Below are positions 36,723 to 47,353 of a stretch of DNA of 64,000 bases, one piece after another. The stretch covers positions 4,216,001 through 4,280,000 of the forward strand of contig CP099850.1 of the NCBI GenBank assembly GCA_030062745.1. Reading direction: 5' to 3'. The translations under genes and the position numbers were made by a program. Below the pieces are notes generated by a model. The model saw only the letters and a list, made by a program, of their open reading frames with translations. It did no database searches and was not told the origin of the DNA. Positions within the stretch are counted from its first letter, which is position 1, and each line of letters begins with the position of its first letter. The stretch comes from Capitulum mitella. Lineage: Eukaryota > Arthropoda > Thecostraca > Pollicipedomorpha > Pollicipedidae.

Positions 36723-36798
36723 GGCGTGAATACCACACAGTCGTGTGGTAGTCACGCCAGAGGTGTGACTACCACACGGTCGTGTCACACCTCTGGCG
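36723..36798. repeat. Cluster of overlapping inverted repeats
   Basis: Three hairpins share arms. 36723-36738 pairs with 36743-36758 (16 bp, one mismatch, 4-nt loop). 36743-36755 pairs with 36765-36777 (13 bp, perfect). 36755-36768 pairs with 36785-36798 (14 bp, perfect). The arms alternate TACCACAC and CACACCTCTGG. It may be a MITE remnant or a cruciform-forming site. Confidence 0.85.
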
Positions 36799-38283
36799 GC
36801 GCGGTAAGCCTTCGCCACAAAATCAGTCTTTGCCTGCAATTGCGCGATCGGGTATAGGGGTCAGATGCATGCGACAAGCTCTGCTTAATTGCTGTCTCTA
36901 ATATCGCCCTATCCAACCATTCGGGTCAAATTAAAAAAGGAGCACAATTCGTAATAGATAACGGTTTCCAGCCCAACGTTTGCCCAAACAACTCCGCAGT
37001 AGAATTTCATTAAAAAAATGCAGCACTCGTAAAACGCAATTTCGTTCCAAACAGCAACCAATATCAGTGTCTGCTTACAACCAACACCGTGTCAGGATTT
37101 TCGTTACGGACACACGACAGAATGCTCTTCAGACTGCGCTCTGTCGTGCCAGCATGCTCCTTTTTGCACGTCATCACGAAAGAGTGCTCGTTTGTTGTTG
37201 CCAGGAACACTTTTAGAGCCATTCGTTCATGCATTAACATCGATACTGATTCACGTCACAGAGTGACTGATGTCATGTGTCAAACCAGAAGCGTTAAGTT
37301 GGTCGACTGTCAGCTGATTCTGCTTTCATTGCGTTTTTTTCTTTCTTTGGACAGAACAAGTTAGTTTGACAAGTATTCCTATGATGGTCGCAAATGCGTT
37401 CTGTCAACAGGGCTCGTTTTTTCTCGTCACGACTCCTGCTTTCCAGCAAACGTGCTGTGTCAGACACCGACAACCCTATCCTTTGACCATATTTACATTG
37501 GATGCTGCATCGCAAACACCTATTCATGCAACGGGTTCGCCGATAACGGACCGAATGAGGGACCGCGCGGTACCGCACAGTTCATACACTGACCAACGTG
37601 GACACGGACACGCGACACGAAATCCTTTCATCGCATTCATCGCATGACACTGTCTTAGCAGTGCATATAATCAGCAACAATACCGTATTGGCTGGACTGT
37701 CCCTCTGTTCAGATGACCCACGGTCACGCGCCACTGACCTCTCTTGACCCGGCCTTGCCCAAAGGCCATGCCCGACTCTGGCCGACCGAGGCCGTCACTG
37801 TTCCATCACAGATGTACAGGCCGAAAACTAAAGTTAAACGGAGCCACGACAGCAGCTTAGGAACGACACGTCACAACCAAACCCCAAAAACTAAAACCTC
37901 AAACATCAGAATTACTGAACAGGACAAAAACGACACGTTTGCGGCTGGAGGGGGGGGGGGGGGGTCGTCCACCCAGTTAGCATATTAAAACAGGCTCTGG
38001 TCAGAGCTGCACGAGCGCCAGGTCAGATCAGGGGTCAGGCCACAGCTTAAGGAGTCGGGAGGGTACCGCTAAAAAGCACCACCTTAAGGAGCGTAGAATA
38101 AAACAGCCGGAGGAGTCAGTCGAGTTCAGACGAAGTCAGCGGCTCGGGTTCACGCGACTGACGTTTGATGATAAGCCATGACAGGCGCGGTCGAGAACAG
38201 GTCGGATTCAGGGGATGAATGAGGCACCAGATGAATGAAGAAATCCTCCGAAGTCTGTTCAGTGAGGTCGGCTGGTGGTTTAG

Positions 38284-38535
38284 TCAGACCACGGGTGTCA
38301 GCTCCGGGTGATTAGCAGGGGTCTGCCCCGGGGGGTCCGTGACCTCAGATCAAGGGCAACATCGGCGGATGATCATCAGCAGGTTCTGGCGTGGGGTCGG
38401 CGACCTCTGGCCAGGGGCGGTACCTCCAGGTAATCACCAGCAGGGGCTTGTTCCGGCGTTCCGGTCTTGTGGCCTCAGATCAGGGGCGGCACCTCCGGGT
38501 GATCATCAGCCCGTGGCTGCTCCGGTGTGGGTTTG
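38284..38535 (-). repeat. Tandem copies of the DNAAF11 C-terminal coding end
   Basis: Four units spaced 69, 61 and 61 bp start with the real coding end and continue into the 3' flank. On the minus strand they read [11 protein letters not shown]-stop (real), then GDYLEVPPLA, then ADDHPPMLPLI-stop, then ANHPELTPVV-stop. The downstream units lie in different frames after the real stop. Confidence 0.85.
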
Positions 38536-38606
38536 GCGACACCCTTCAGCTCCTCACTCGCCGGCGGCCGCGGCTGCGGCCTCCTCGCCGGCGGCCGCTC
38601 TGCAAA
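38475..38606 (-). CDS. DNAAF11: DNAAF11 exon 8, C-terminus ending PEVPPLI
   Basis: The acceptor is CTCCTGACAG, phase 0, 43 codons and TGA (38477-38475). The last residues, [10 protein letters not shown] and [13 protein letters not shown], match the human C-terminus EDNPEVPPLI. A nearer AG (2 codons downstream) could also be used. Three diverged copies of the end of this exon follow in the 3' flank. Confidence 0.9.
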   Translation of the reverse strand, partial: FAERPPARRPQPRPPASEELKGVAKPTPEQPRADDHPEVPPLI

Positions 38607-41600
38607 CTGTCAGGAGACTCCCGTCATCGGCCACCGCAGGCAGCCAGCCGCGGAGAGCGAGCGAGTCCCAGCATCAAGCAATGAACGGGCTACGGACGTC
38701 GGCCTCGCACAACGTTGCGATCCACACCACATCACTACTACATCGGGCATGGTAACGACCAGGTGTTCGCCGCCTACCTTGGGCATGGTGATGAGCAGGT
38801 GTCCGGTGACCTGAGAACGCTGAACGGAGGTGCTGTCCGGCTTCACCTCCTCCGGCAGCACCAGCTGGAACGGCTGCTGTTTCACCAGCACTCGAACGTA
38901 GCCGGGCTGAACGTCCACATCCAGCAGCGACGTGTCCAGGTGTCTGGCACGGGACGGCACGACAGCGGTGGGAGTGACCGTGTGGCGAACACCGTTGAAG
39001 ACGAGCCTTCACGGAGGGCACAGGGCGGGGGGGGGGGGGCGCTGTACGCCGTGCCAGACCTGGCAGCGTGCTGCGTGTCGCACGTCGTCTTTGTCACCAA
39101 CGTTTATTATCCATCCGTGTGCACATCTATAGATTCCTCTAAGCAGGGGGTTTCCCTGGAAAGATGTTTCAAACACAGGTAAAGACGAACTTCCTGAACA
39201 CGTTACGTATCACGCGATGGCATTACTGGGCCGTGGTCGCTGGCCGTGCTGCTCACTTATAGACGTCGAGGTCCAGCAGGAGCCGGTGTCCGTCCTCGTC
39301 GTCCTCGAGCCGGAACGCCAGTCCGCCGCTGTTGACGTTCAGCGGGCGGCCGTCGGCGGCGAACAGGCGGGGCTGGCGCGGCGGCGCCTCCCACGGCGGC
39401 CGCTCGGCCTTCTCCGGCGCCGCCCGCGACGCCTCCACGTGCCTGTGCAGCTCCAGCCGCGACTCGGGTGTGTACGCCGTCCGCTGCGACCAGAACCTGG
39501 CGGCGGCAGGCCGCGCCGGTCAGCGCCGCAGGGCGCGGGACGAGGGGCGGCCGGCTGGCGTACGTGTTCAGTGCAGTGGTTCGGAACGACACTCGACGAC
39601 TTGAACTGAATGCTGGAAACTGTATACGGTCATTGAAAAGGAAATCAGTGGTAGAGTTATCATTAGGTGGCACTCTCGAAAAAGCCAAGATGAGCAGAGT
39701 TTGACTGGCAAAAGAAGAACATTAAGACGCTCTCATCATTAAGGAGCCAATAATGGGCAATGCAGTCCAACTGAAACCCTTCATTTGAAGAACTTCACAC
39801 ATCCTTTTGCAAGACATTTCCACGAGATCAAACATTTTCAAATCCTCTGAGTGGCGAACCTCCTTCGTAACCGTTTAGTTCGTTTGCAATAATAAACACG
39901 CCTCCGTATAAAAGCACTGTGAAAGGTTTTCTGATCTGGGCAGAGGCACCCCCGCACCCAGTGTAATATATCGGTTATGGTTCAACAGATGGCCTTCTCC
40001 TGCACGGTGAACGATATTCTCCTTTCAAAACATGATAGTGCTACTTTATACGCTAAGCCTTCACGAATGACGCAATGATCACAATGGGCTCATCACCTGA
40101 TCTTTTGGAGGTTTCGGCGACAAAATGACCTTTCTTCTAAAATGGGTTTAGCTATGCCGCCGTAATTATTATCCACATTACAAAATAAATGCAGCGCACG
40201 ACAACAACTAACAACTCACTCTCTGAGTTCATCTTCGCTCATATCTTCCATGTTTTTGGTGTCTTGCTCTACATCACCAGAGGCCTTCTGTTTTTTCCTT
40301 TTCTCTGTAACGAAGGGAAGTAACGAAGGTAAAGATTTTCACACGCGCCCCGGACAAGGGAATGGTTATCCCCTCTCCCACCATCCCACTTCTCTTTATC
40401 AGTGTACAGCAACGAAAGCAAAACGAGCGTGCATCGCATTTCTTTTTAATCTATACGACACTTGACTGACTTTTTCAAGTCACCTGGTGACCCCTCAGGT
40501 TACAGGAAAGAGTGCTTCATCGTTTCCCGTCTCTGCTGCCACGGTCGTTTTTCTACCATCTTGGCCGACAAACCATGCTTTTGTAGAGCACTGGTTTTAA
40601 AATTGGTCAACTTTTGCACTCAATAACTAGTTTTCTTTTTAGGTCAAGGTCAGGTCAGCGAAAGGCCAAAAATCATTGTCAGCCTTTTAAGCTGCTGTAC
40701 CTAAAATGGTGTATGAATATCAAAGACTAGGCTCCTGTCCGCCAAACTCAGCGACAGAAGATTCCTAAAGCCGGTTCAGAACCACAGTGAAGTAATATAA
40801 GGTCACTGGCCCCACATCACGTCAGAAGTCACTGGACTTTCAAATCCAGATATGCTGTCAAGGATATCTGCAAACAATCCCTGTAACGAAAACTGGCACC
40901 ATGTCTCGTCACCCTCATGGGGAAGAAGTCGAAATGTGGCTCAGACCTAAAAAAACGGCTTCAAGGCTCTCGATTATTACCACCGTGACACGACACGACT
41001 TTATTATTATTGTTGTTATTACTTTGAAGACATGGAATAAGGCTTTAAGGCCAGCTGCTGCAACTTTCAGACTCTTGAAGCGGGCCATTCACAGGCACTC
41101 TGAAAAACCTCATGGGGGTGCCAACCACCCCTTCGTCCAGCTAGGGCTAAAAATGGCATCTCTAAGATCTTTCTTACGCACATGTTCTGTTTCATTAGTT
41201 CACTTATGAAGTGGACGACTTGCCATTTCCCGGAATCGCACTAAAGCTCTTGGAAATACCCTCGGGCCGACCGCGTTTGCTTCGCCACTTTAACCACATT
41301 ATTGACATTCTTCACTGTTAACTGAATCAAATCCACCGGGACGAAGACCGCTTCAACGAGGCTCAGCGGCGGCCACCGACCCAGATAGAGCGCCTGCTGT
41401 CTGATGACGTCGTCCCGGACGGCGGAGAACTCCTGGCGGGCTCGGATCCGCTCCGAGGGCTCCACTCTGACGCCGTCCAGCGTCTCCAGCTGCGGCAGAG
41501 TCACCACCAGCCAGGCGCGGTAGCCGGAGAACTCGGCGCACGGGTTACCGGTCAGGTACCTGCGGACGGAGACCGGACCGTACGGAGACGGTGAATCCGG

Positions 41601-43478
41601 TGTGGACCGGCACGGCGGAGAACGGAACGGGTCAAAAACCGATTAATGAGACAAGCAAAAAAATAAAACAACGACACAACCGTCGCGGCAACTTGATCGG
41701 TGGTTTTGCACGTTACACATCTGTGCACAGTAGCTCTCCGTTATTTGCAAAAATGTCTGAAACACGCAAAAGACAGCTGCGGCGGACGCCGCAGCAGCAG
41801 GCGCGCAGTCGTTACTACTAGCTCAGTATGAGAACGGCACTAGTGAAGCGGCCAGTACCGCATTTAAACTTAGAGGCTGAAGGTGCCATTGCATAGTCTG
41901 CTAGCAAAAGCCCAGTGAGAAACTAGCATATGGCTGGTTATGAAACAGTCATTCCGTGATAAATATTTTGGTAGCATTGCCCCAGATACCAGGCTAATTA
42001 CCACAAAACATTTGGAGAGGGTGAGAATGCAGCTACATAAGACGTCTAGCATGTCATACTTCAAATCAAGCAGCAACCTAGGCAATGTCATACGACAGAC
42101 TCCTCGAATAAATGCATAACTCTTAGTCTTCGAATACGACCAGGTGGACTGACCATTTCAGGAGGAATTTCACTTCACATAACACGACAATCAAGACTAC
42201 CGACAATGCACAAAGAGAACAAAAGATCGTCCGCAACACTTCTTACCGTTTATGCAAGAAAGGTGAGTATATATGACAACTCATTACCAATACCATATGC
42301 AGTTAATAACTGAACACGCCAACCTACGCTTTACAGCGTTCACAAACCCGACAGCAGAGTCCGTTCGGACAAAGCAACCAAAGCAGCCACTCACAGTTCG
42401 CGCAGGTTCTCGTTGTGCCGCAGATTAGCCAGAGACGTGATCTCCCCTATGAAGTTCAGCGTCAGGTCCAGCTTGCTCAGGCTTTCGCAGCCCTCCAGGT
42501 TCTCCACGCGCTCAATGCTGTTCACAGCCAGGTTCAAATACTCGAGTCGCTTCAGTCGACTGACGTTTTCTGTGCGAAAATGCGCTGTCAGGCAGTGTTT
42601 CGTGATCAACGCTGTGCTGTGTTGTTAATTTCCCGTGGCATACCATGCAGGTAAAGCAAGGCAAGGTAGACGGCGAATAATGCCATGACACAAGTGACAC
42701 GATGTGCTGACATTATTCTATGGCCTGACCTAATTATTAGTGTCAACGCCTTATTGTGGTCCAGATATTTGTAGCACACGTCAAGCGCTCGCGAAACCCT
42801 TCGGAGTCTATCCATACATCCAACCAAACATTATCATCCTTGACGACTTTGATGCACTAGGCTTCTGGATCAGTGAATACAGCGGCATTAATGACATGGA
42901 AACGACAGCCACGCCATAGCGACGACGGAAGTCTTGGTCGCTACCTGATACAGAAATATACCGACTCTCGTATTTCTGCGCCAAGAAACACTACCTATTT
43001 TGGCAATGAGGTTCGACTGTAGGTAGAGAATCCGTAGTTGCCGGCACCAGCGGTCCAGATGCTGGATTCTCTCGATGTCGCACTGGTGCAGAGACAGCTC
43101 CTCCAGGCTGAATATTTCCTTTTCATTGTGCTCGGCCCGTTTTCGCACCAGCTCCTCCGTGACTTCCAAGGAAAACCATTCATAATGAGATACCTACGAA
43201 CGTTTAAAAATGGGCTCCGCCAACGAAGGGCAGAGGGCATGTAATTCCTACCGTAGGATGAATATAACAGCTAGGGATTCTACATGTAATAAGTCCCATA
43301 AATACACTTTTTTCAAAGTAAGCAATCCTGGTGATGACCTTAAGCCTCCACACATTTACTTGGGCTTAGTTACGTTTCTACTCAGAAAAGTGCAGCAGAC
43401 CAGCCACCGCCGTAACGCCCGGTATAATAAGTGCAGTTAATTCAGACTCCTTGGTTTCACATACTTACTGAGCACCAT
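38475..43478 (-). CDS. DNAAF11: Dynein axonemal assembly factor 11 (LRRC6 / tilB), 8 exons
   Basis: This is a cytoplasmic factor that helps assemble outer and inner dynein arms before transport into motile cilia and sperm flagella. Loss causes primary ciliary dyskinesia in humans, and the fly gene tilB is needed for hearing and sperm motility. The spliced protein (about 384 aa) starts [20 protein letters not shown], closely matching the vertebrate N-terminus. Next come leucine-rich repeats ([39 protein letters not shown]), the LRR cap ([23 protein letters not shown]), SEDELREFW, TPESRLE, a p23-like CS domain ([33 protein letters not shown]) and the C-terminus [10 protein letters not shown]. 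Phases agree throughout. The linker between the LRR and CS parts is shorter than in human (466 aa), so one exon may be missing from my model. Its presence implies motile axonemes in the animal. Confidence 0.96.
38778..38943 (-). CDS. DNAAF11: DNAAF11 exon 7 (CS domain)
   Basis: It encodes [40 protein letters not shown] and [15 protein letters not shown]. This is the most conserved part of the CS domain. Acceptor CGTGCCAG, donor CCCAAG|GTAGGC, phase 2 to 0. Confidence 0.97.
39257..39496 (-). CDS. DNAAF11: DNAAF11 exon 6 (TPESRLE, start of CS domain)
   Basis: It encodes [20 protein letters not shown], then [20 protein letters not shown] and LLLDLDVYK. Human has FTPESRLETLRHM, GKALNVN and IILDLAVYR. 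Acceptor GCCGCCAG, donor TATAA|GTGAGC, phase 2 to 2. Confidence 0.96.
   Translation of the reverse strand, partial: VLVAADGVHTRVAAGAAQARGGVAGGAGEGRAAAVGGAAAPAPPVRRRRPPAERQQRRTGVPARGRRGRTPAPAGPRRL
40220..40304 (-). CDS. DNAAF11: DNAAF11 exon 5 (charged linker, SEDELRE)
   Basis: The acceptor is TTCGTTACAG and the donor is AGAGA|GTGAGT, phase 1 to 2. It encodes [20 protein letters not shown] and MSEDELRE, matching the SEDDLEFW junction of human LRRC6 once joined to exon 6. It is AT-richer than its neighbours. Confidence 0.9.
41381..41559 (-). CDS. DNAAF11: DNAAF11 exon 4 (LRR cap)
   Basis: The acceptor is CCGTCCGCAG. It encodes [40 protein letters not shown] and [11 protein letters not shown]. 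The donor at CTGG|GTCGGT is chosen because it gives phase 1, as exon 5 requires. The frame stays open further, so the 3' end is less certain than the start. Confidence 0.88.
42395..42569 (-). CDS. DNAAF11: DNAAF11 exon 3 (leucine-rich repeats)
   Basis: The acceptor is TTTTCGCACAG. It encodes [40 protein letters not shown] and [19 protein letters not shown]. Donor GAACT|GTGAGT, phase 1 to 2. Confidence 0.97.
42995..43162 (-). CDS. DNAAF11: DNAAF11 exon 2 (first leucine-rich repeats)
   Basis: It encodes [20 protein letters not shown] and then [33 protein letters not shown]. Phase 1 to 1, donor ATAG|GTAGTG. The sequence is nearly collinear with human LRRC6. Confidence 0.96.
   Translation of the reverse strand, partial: SRRSWCENGPSTMKRKYSAWRSCLCTSATSRESSIWTAGAGNYGFSTYSRTSLPK
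43469..43478 (-). CDS. DNAAF11: DNAAF11 exon 1, 10-nt coding start
   Basis: ATG at 43478-43476 is followed by GTG CTC A and then the strong donor GTAAGTATG. Joined to exon 2 (phase 1) it gives M-V-L-I-T-E-E-L, against M-G-W-I-T-E-D-L in human. The tiny exon was chosen because it restores this conserved N-terminus. Confidence 0.85.
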
Positions 43479-44165
43479 GTCACGAGCTGCTGAGTCAGCT
43501 GCCGCAATTCCCAGCAGCCTTGTGTTTTCGATTGTCTTCTTTCAATTCTTTTTTATTCCCCACTTATTGCACATCGTATCACCAGCCACACCGTCTTGAA
43601 AATCCGACAAAATTGTTGTCTAATATAATCCCGGTTATTTGCAAGAAGCGTATGTGCTCCAGTTGCTATGGTAACGCATAGTGAGCTCCCATTTTCACCA
43701 TCGACATGCCGTGGGTGAAGTAATGTGAAAGTTTTCCTCATTTGTTACATTATGTGAGTATAAATGTAATATAAGTACGTTATGGATTCATAAATTATTT
43801 TGTGTTTAACAGTCGTAAAAGCTTTTTTGGGGGACTAATCGCGAAATGTACTTTTGACAAGGACCTGAAAGAGATGGGATGCATTCTTGGCCCTTTCAGA
43901 AGGGATCGGCTGCCGTCAAGTGGCTGGGAGGGTATAGGCGCCGCCATTTTTGTAGTTGGCATGTGGATTTGTTTATTTTGAAGGCCTATGGGGTTTTGAC
44001 GTTCATCCTGCGAGCGGGTAATGCTATAGCATTTTTGGAAGAATATACAAGGGCGTGTTGACAAGTTCATTTAACATTTTCTGAAAGGGTTTTCTGACTG
44101 CGTTTGGCCCAGTTGGATTTAACTCGGAAAGGAAATTTACAAGCGAACAAGTATGATTTATACCG

Positions 44166-45861
44166 CCATTAAGGACTTACACCACTGGCAGTTAGATTGT
44201 AGCTGTAGGTGGCAGAAGATGGTATAGCAGACTGGGAAGGGAGGTCTGTGTTATCATTGTTCACCTTGCTTATGATGTGCATGTTAATGCAATAAAAAAG
44301 CTTTGATGTTAGGTTTTGTTATGAGGTAGGGGTGCAGCCAGAATTTTCTTGTGGGGGATGGGCAGAACTCACTGGCCTGAAATCATACAAAAATTGCTGC
44401 TGGGAAGACCATGTGCAATTGTTTTCACAAGAAATGTAGGTGTAAGGGGACCAGTTCCCCCCTTTGGTTGTGCCCTTGTCATGACTGACCTATTTGGTTT
44501 TGGTAATGATTGGTCATCACATGAATAAATATAGAACTATGCTTCATTTTGAAGTATGTGATGGAAAACATACTGCACAATTCATCATGTAAGAGAAACT
44601 CTCTGTGAACTACATGGTTTCCACTTCATTTTCTCATTGGGTTGAAGACATGTTTAAAGTGTTTGAGTGTATTGAGTGTCTTTATATTGTGGTACATCTG
44701 TCATAGAGCATATTGTTGAGTCACACAGCATTTTGTCTCAGAGTTGTTGTCTTGTAATATAGAACTGGAAAATATGAACTAGCTTGAACCTGTGCTTCAT
44801 AACTGCCCTAATGTTGGATGAATGATGATAGCAGTAAGTCATAAGTACTGTGGCCAAGCAAACCATGGAAAGTCAGGGCAGCAGATTATTTTGCACTGTA
44901 TTTGTATAGCCTCTTAAGAATTACCTATGTGTAAGCCAGCATCAGTTCTGCTTTGCTGGCAGTTGTGATATGAAATTTGTAAAGTTGGTGCATAAAACTG
45001 TTTATTTCACTGTATATTTGTGATACAAAGCACCTTTGAACAGTTTTATGCACTAACTTTGCAGATTTCATGCTACAACTGCCAGCAGTGCAGAATTGAT
45101 ACTGGTTGAGAATCTAATAATTAAAACATTAAGACATTAAAACACAAGGTAAAAACAATAATTGGTGAAATATACTCAACTTGTGACTGCTTATTTTTTA
45201 ACAGAATAGTCAGTGCTTCTAGATATTGGTATTTGAATGCTTATAAGGAATGAATTATCCCACTTTTACTGGTACAATATGGGGCCTTGTCCAATGCCAA
45301 CACCTGGTCATGATTCATTGCTAATGTCTTTCTGGTATGGATGGTGTGTAATTCTTGCTGCACAGTAGTTGTGCATCTACCCAGAAAAACTGCAACTTGT
45401 TTGATTATCTGTAAATGCAGTCCATTTGCTGTAGCTACAAGATATTTTGGTAATGACCAGGACTAGTAATGAAAAAATCTAGTTTCCCTTCCATGGGCAT
45501 AACCACTGGGGGCTGGGGATGTCTTCCAGTTTTAGCAGTATTGGCTTTTCCCCCTCAGTTATGGTCTGAAAGTGAATATTTTCCTCAAACTCCCAGTGGA
45601 AGATGAGTTTTGGGCCAGATTGTCCTTATCAGCCTATTTAGTTATGTAAATCCAGGAAACTATAACAATACTGCAAATGCTTTCCCTACCAACAGAAATG
45701 CAAATACCCAGAGTTGTTATGCATTATACCAGTAAATTGTATGTGTATCATCATCACTGGGAGGATCATCACTGGGAGGAGATGGATGGGAACCAATTGT
45801 GAGGAAGTTCTCTTTGAACTATGAAACCAAAAAATGTTTCTCAACATAAAGCTGGTAAAAT
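44166..45861. other. CpG-free tract between DNAAF11 and GSS
   Basis: I read this stretch base by base and found no CG dinucleotide in about 1.7 kb, although GC content is only moderately low and flanking DNA has frequent CpG. No exon or known element was recognised. It contains a fold-back repeat at 44936-45106 and a 16-bp direct repeat near 45750. CpG remains sparse up to about 46440. Confidence 0.85.
44936..45106. repeat. Fold-back element, 65-bp arms with 40-bp loop
   Basis: 44936-45000 pairs with the reverse complement of 45041-45106 at roughly 85 percent, sharing CTGGCAGTTGT and GTGCATAAAACTG. It may be a MITE or an inverted pair of short repeats inside the CpG-free tract. Confidence 0.75.
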
Positions 45862-47079
45862 CGGACTGTTGCGTAATTTCCGCTGCTTCTCAGTGCTTTT
45901 GCTCAGAGCAAAAGATGCCCAGACAAAACATGAAAGCAATGGCATGCTCTTTTCTGGACCTCTGTCTAATGCTGATTAACTCAACACATGAACAGCTTTG
46001 GTGACACAGATCTATACACATGTGAAAGCCTACACCATGCTTGACAATCTGCACATGACACAGCATGAAGCACCAATAAATCTGATCCTGCATTGGCCAA
46101 ATCTCAGGTAAATGTTCGGCATAGGGTGGCTCTGCCATGATCTGATACAATCAACTTCAGCATTTCCTACATCTGCTTTTATGAAACAACCAGAGCGATA
46201 CCACCATGTGGTTGTTTTATGATATTCCCAATCATCAGTCTGGACTGTCACAGCTTGTAACAGTCATACAGTCTTGCCCCAAAAGATCTGCATGGCACTT
46301 CTAGCAACTAATAACCTGTACAAGAATAGTGGTCTCTGAATCAGGCCTTGCAAGATTTCACAATGGCAACTAATGCTTGTACAAGAATAGCAACTTCTGT
46401 GGGCTGGGGGCCACACCATCATGAATCATGTAGTCAAGCTGGCATCATTCAACAGCGTAGACACTGGTCGAGTATCGAAGGCTGCCCCCGCTTCTGTCGT
46501 TCTGTGCGCTCGGCGAGGGTGGCGTCTGCTGGTCGTATCGTGCTCCGCCGCTGGCTGCCGTAAAACCGTCCTCAGAAACGGCCGTCAGCTGGACACCCGT
46601 CCCGAGTAGCGGCTGTCAGCTGGACACCCGTCCTCAGTTGCGCTTGTCGGCGCCGCCGTGGCCGGACCTGTGAGGACACAGGGTCAGGTGTCAACACACG
46701 ATTAACCCGGTCACCTGCCGCACCGCGGGCAGCACGGCGGGCACCACTACACGCTGCGGGTCTGCGATCACACGACAAGACGTTAGACGGCACGGTCAAA
46801 AGGTCTTTAACAGCGGCAATATTCCGGACCTACGACGCAGGGCACCCCACATTTTCCACGCGCCTTTCCAATTGAAGCCCATGCCTTCTATGATTGCTGG
46901 AACCTTCGTGGGTAAAAAGCCAACGTACGACCTCAACCCGAACTCTCCTTCACAAAACTGCATCGCGTCCTTGTCTGATTTCAGGGATATGGTCGCAAGG
47001 GGACGTCAACCTATTCTTGGGGAACGCTGGTGATGACTATGCTGCTAACATTTCCTGGTAGCTGTAATCGTCAGGAGTG

Positions 47080-47353
47080 CTACTTGCCACACAAACATTC
47101 ACACCACCACCTATGACGAGGACACCGATACGGAAATCTGAACCTCCTGACCATGATGGCCGGGTGACCGCGGCCGGCCAGCACGCACCCGTCGCCGGCG
47201 GCCGCCGCGCTGCGGACACACTCGTCCGTCTCCACCAGGAAGGGCGAGTCCATGGCGCCGAAGCCGGCGATGATGCCGCCCTCCTGCACCGAGGACGGCT
47301 TGGAGCGCAGCGTGAACCCGCAGCACTCGTTGCAGTACGTCTGGTCGGGGTCA
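47080..47353 (-). CDS. GSS: GSS exon 11, C-terminal lid and possible extension
   Basis: Acceptor CGGCCCGCAG, phase 2. It encodes DPDQTYCNECCGFTLRSKPS and VQEGGIIAGFGAMDSPFLVE. The Arg and Lys of LRSK and the GIIAG turn match the human LRTK and GVAAG lid. The human protein ends about here, whereas this frame runs on through a Cys/Arg-rich tail to TAG at 47082-47080. Splicing to a small exon near 46640-46670 (SGHGGADKRN-stop) is an alternative. Confidence 0.82.

Larger units (their letters stand above)
35901..38283. other. Intergenic region between the tail-to-tail genes
   Basis: No exon was recognised. It holds a tRNA-like fragment near 36590-36660, an overlapping hairpin cluster at 36723-36798 and a G-run at about 37951. 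The 3' UTR of DNAAF11 probably occupies its upper end, though I could not place a minus-strand poly(A) signal. Confidence 0.6.

Noticed and set aside
44936-45106. Pre-microRNA hairpin
   Set aside because: The arms are 65 bp with scattered mismatches and a large loop, more like a fold-back repeat. No known seed was recognised.
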